Positions 30,801 to 31,825 of a DNA stretch of 31,825 bases are shown here, piece after piece. The position numbers and the translations under genes are program-made. The DNA lies in contig CAXKVR010000288.1 in the NCBI GenBank assembly GCA_964058845.1, positions 1 through 31,825 of the forward strand. Reading direction: 5' to 3'. The stretch is from Carex sylvatica. Taxonomy: Eukaryota; Streptophyta; Magnoliopsida; Poales; Cyperaceae. The notes beneath the pieces were generated by a model. The model was not told the DNA's origin. It ran no database searches and worked only from the letters and a program-made list of their open reading frames with translations. The first letter of the stretch is position 1. Every line of letters begins with the position of its first letter.

Positions 30801-31825
30801 AGAGGGGCAGAGGTACTCCAAGAGACTTAATGAGAAACAGATCACTGCTCTGCTTAAAGTAACTTGCCAACGCCCACAAGAACGTGAGCTTGACATTTTG
30901 CAGGTATTTATATTCTTTATAACATTGCAAAACAATTTTTTTTGTTAGCCGTAATAAAGGTTAATTTGCTATATATTGTACTTTCTAATACACAGCATAG
31001 ATTACTTGTTTGATCTTGTTTTACCTCTCTGACTTGAACAGACCGTTCAGCACAATGCATATTATAAGGATCCTTATGCCCAGGAGTTTGGTATCAAGAT
31101 TGACCAGCGTCTTGCCTCAGTAGAGGCTCGGGTTCTACCTCCGCCATGGGTAACATACTATCACATATAATTTGAATTCACTACCCTGACATTTGCTTGG
31201 GCACTCCTCTGGGATGACTTAGTTTAATTTATCTGTATTTTAAACAGCTCAAGTACAATGAGAGTGGTAGAGAGAAGGATTGCTTGCCAAGGGTTGGGCA
31301 ATGGAATATGATGAACAAGGTATGCTGATTTTGTGTAAAACATTTTTTTTTCTTTTTAATGTTGTATCTGCAAAAGACTTCTAAATTGGTTGCCCTAATT
31401 GTAATATTTGTTGTATTTCAGAGAATGTTCAATGGCGGGAGGGTTAACCACTGGATATGCATCAACTTCTCTCGAAGTGTCCAAGATAGCGCTGCTCGTA
31501 ATTTTTGTCATGAGCTTGCTGTCATGTGCCAAGTTTCAGGAATGGTACGACCTTGTTGTAATAAACTGTACGTTAGCTTAGATGCCAGATGATATTTTTT
31601 GCAGAGAAGCAATACCTTGAGAATGTCTGGAGTTTCTAATAATATTCAGTTATTTTTAAGCGAAGTGTAATTCAGTGTAAGATGTGATCTAATTATTTTC
31701 ATCTACACATCAAAGGCCCACATCCTATTAAATATCATTCAATTCAAAATTTACCAAGTTTTTCTTTGCAAAACTCAAAAACAGTTTTTGTTTCTCCTTT
31801 GTTGTTTTTGACTTACAGGAATTTG
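27854..31825 (+). CDS. AGO1: ARGONAUTE1, 5' two-thirds (partial at window end)
   Basis: Core protein of the RNA-induced silencing complex: it binds 21-nt miRNAs and siRNAs and cleaves or represses matching RNAs in cytoplasm and nucleus. Coding exons: 27854-28582, 28758-28969, 29339-29488, 29572-29705, 29946-30055, 30208-30314, 30409-30547, 30787-30903, 31042-31149, 31248-31319, 31422-31544, 31819-31825. All introns are GT-AG and every junction keeps frame, giving 669 residues against ~1050 in a full AGO1. Residues 1-190 are Gly/Gln/Pro-rich, typical of plant AGO1. The N domain starts near 205 ([20 protein letters not shown]), linker 1 follows, PAZ is about 420-535 ([32 protein letters not shown]), then linker 2 ([20 protein letters not shown]) and the edge of MID. 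The PIWI catalytic residues lie outside the window. The start matches the family's MVRK opening; no upstream ATG lies in the inferred leader. AGO1 is preferred over AGO10 because of the N-terminus and miR168 site. Confidence 0.96.
28266..28286 (+). promoter_or_regulatory. miR168 target site in AGO1 mRNA
   Basis: TTCCCGAGCTGCACCAAGCAC is complementary to miR168 except at one position in the 3' half of the miRNA and at its first two bases. It encodes the IPELHQA segment, as in Arabidopsis AGO1. In known plants miR168-loaded AGO1 cleaves this site, setting AGO1 levels by feedback. The site is seen directly; activity here is inferred. Confidence 0.93.
29029..29221. mobile_element. MITE within AGO1 intron (29.0 kb), 193 bp
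   Basis: TACCATCGATTTAGGACAAT at the left pairs with ATTGTCCGTAATCGATGGTA at the right. The pairing runs on through TTTCGATTTATACCATAACC against GGTTGTGGTATAAAACGAAA, giving ~50-bp arms. Between the arms are two ~43-bp direct copies of CTTTACATCTGCGTGTTGAA..CTCTCTCATAGCA. It sits wholly in the intron between coding exons 2 and 3 (28970-29338), away from the splice sites, so splicing is probably tolerated. The TA at each edge could be part of the terminal repeat or a duplication. Confidence 0.75.
30051..30174 (+). repeat. Duplicated donor-site segment in AGO1 intron
   Basis: TTAAGGTTTATTACTTGTCA at 30051 spans the exon 6 donor (AAG|GTTTAT). It recurs as TTTAAGGTTTATTACTTCTC from 30130, each followed by a stretch ending ATATCCTTTTTTT. 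The second copy is a ready-made decoy donor (GT at 30135). Between them the exon frame stays open until TAA at 30131-30133, just before the decoy. Confidence 0.8.

Overview
The window is nuclear DNA from a flowering plant, most likely a eudicot. It is AT-rich, with split genes and GT-AG introns, and the only clear protein-coding gene is the 5' two-thirds of an ARGONAUTE1 (AGO1) gene on the + strand at the right end. The species cannot be named from the sequence.  LAYOUT. From 1 to about 26.6 kb no intact gene is recognisable. This stretch is a graveyard of small, mostly non-autonomous transposable elements, many nested. Several hAT-type elements with 8-bp target duplications are supported: 484-1346, 6597-6742, 9250-9933 and 17527-18289, plus a back-to-back pair at 20301-20562 and 20578-20902. 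At 12981-14850 a 5'-truncated LINE (minus strand, 13-bp duplications) contains a Mutator-like foldback element (13159-14647), which in turn contains a 384-bp MITE (13711-14094). A tRNA-derived SINE lies at 4876-5007 (minus), and two weaker copies of another SINE-like family lie at about 7200-7330 and 22830-22955. Large inverted repeats sit at 2137-3080, 3195-3517, 3922-4063, 6201-6379, 7325-8889, 9060-10115, 11583-11971, 12496-12832, 21208-21399 and 26417-26580. A 2.1-kb Mutator-like element at 15035-17142 holds a 590-bp array of exactly ten 59-bp monomers arranged as 118-bp dimers, next to a GC-rich block that looks like captured gene sequence. At 10.27-10.48 kb there is what looks like a TATA box, a CT-rich leader and a 12-codon first exon with a splice donor, but the rest of that gene is not recognisable.  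AGO1. A CT-rich leader exon (about 26.81-26.97 kb) is followed by an 857-bp intron inside the 5' UTR, then the ATG at 27854. Twelve coding exons, all joined in frame across GT-AG introns, encode 669 residues before the window ends: the Gly/Gln/Pro-rich N-terminus, N domain, linker 1, PAZ, linker 2 and the edge of MID. The rest of MID and the PIWI slicer domain lie beyond the right edge. The first coding exon carries the conserved miR168 target site, so the gene appears to keep the feedback loop in which AGO1 loaded with miR168 cleaves AGO1 mRNA. Intron MITE insertion (29029-29221) and a small duplication of a splice-donor segment (near 30051 and 30131) are the notable oddities in the gene.  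I did not find a new multi-gene system. The most unusual objects are the length-perfect 59-bp array in its putative Mutator-like carrier, the three-level transposon nest, and the paired hAT insertions at one reiterated target.
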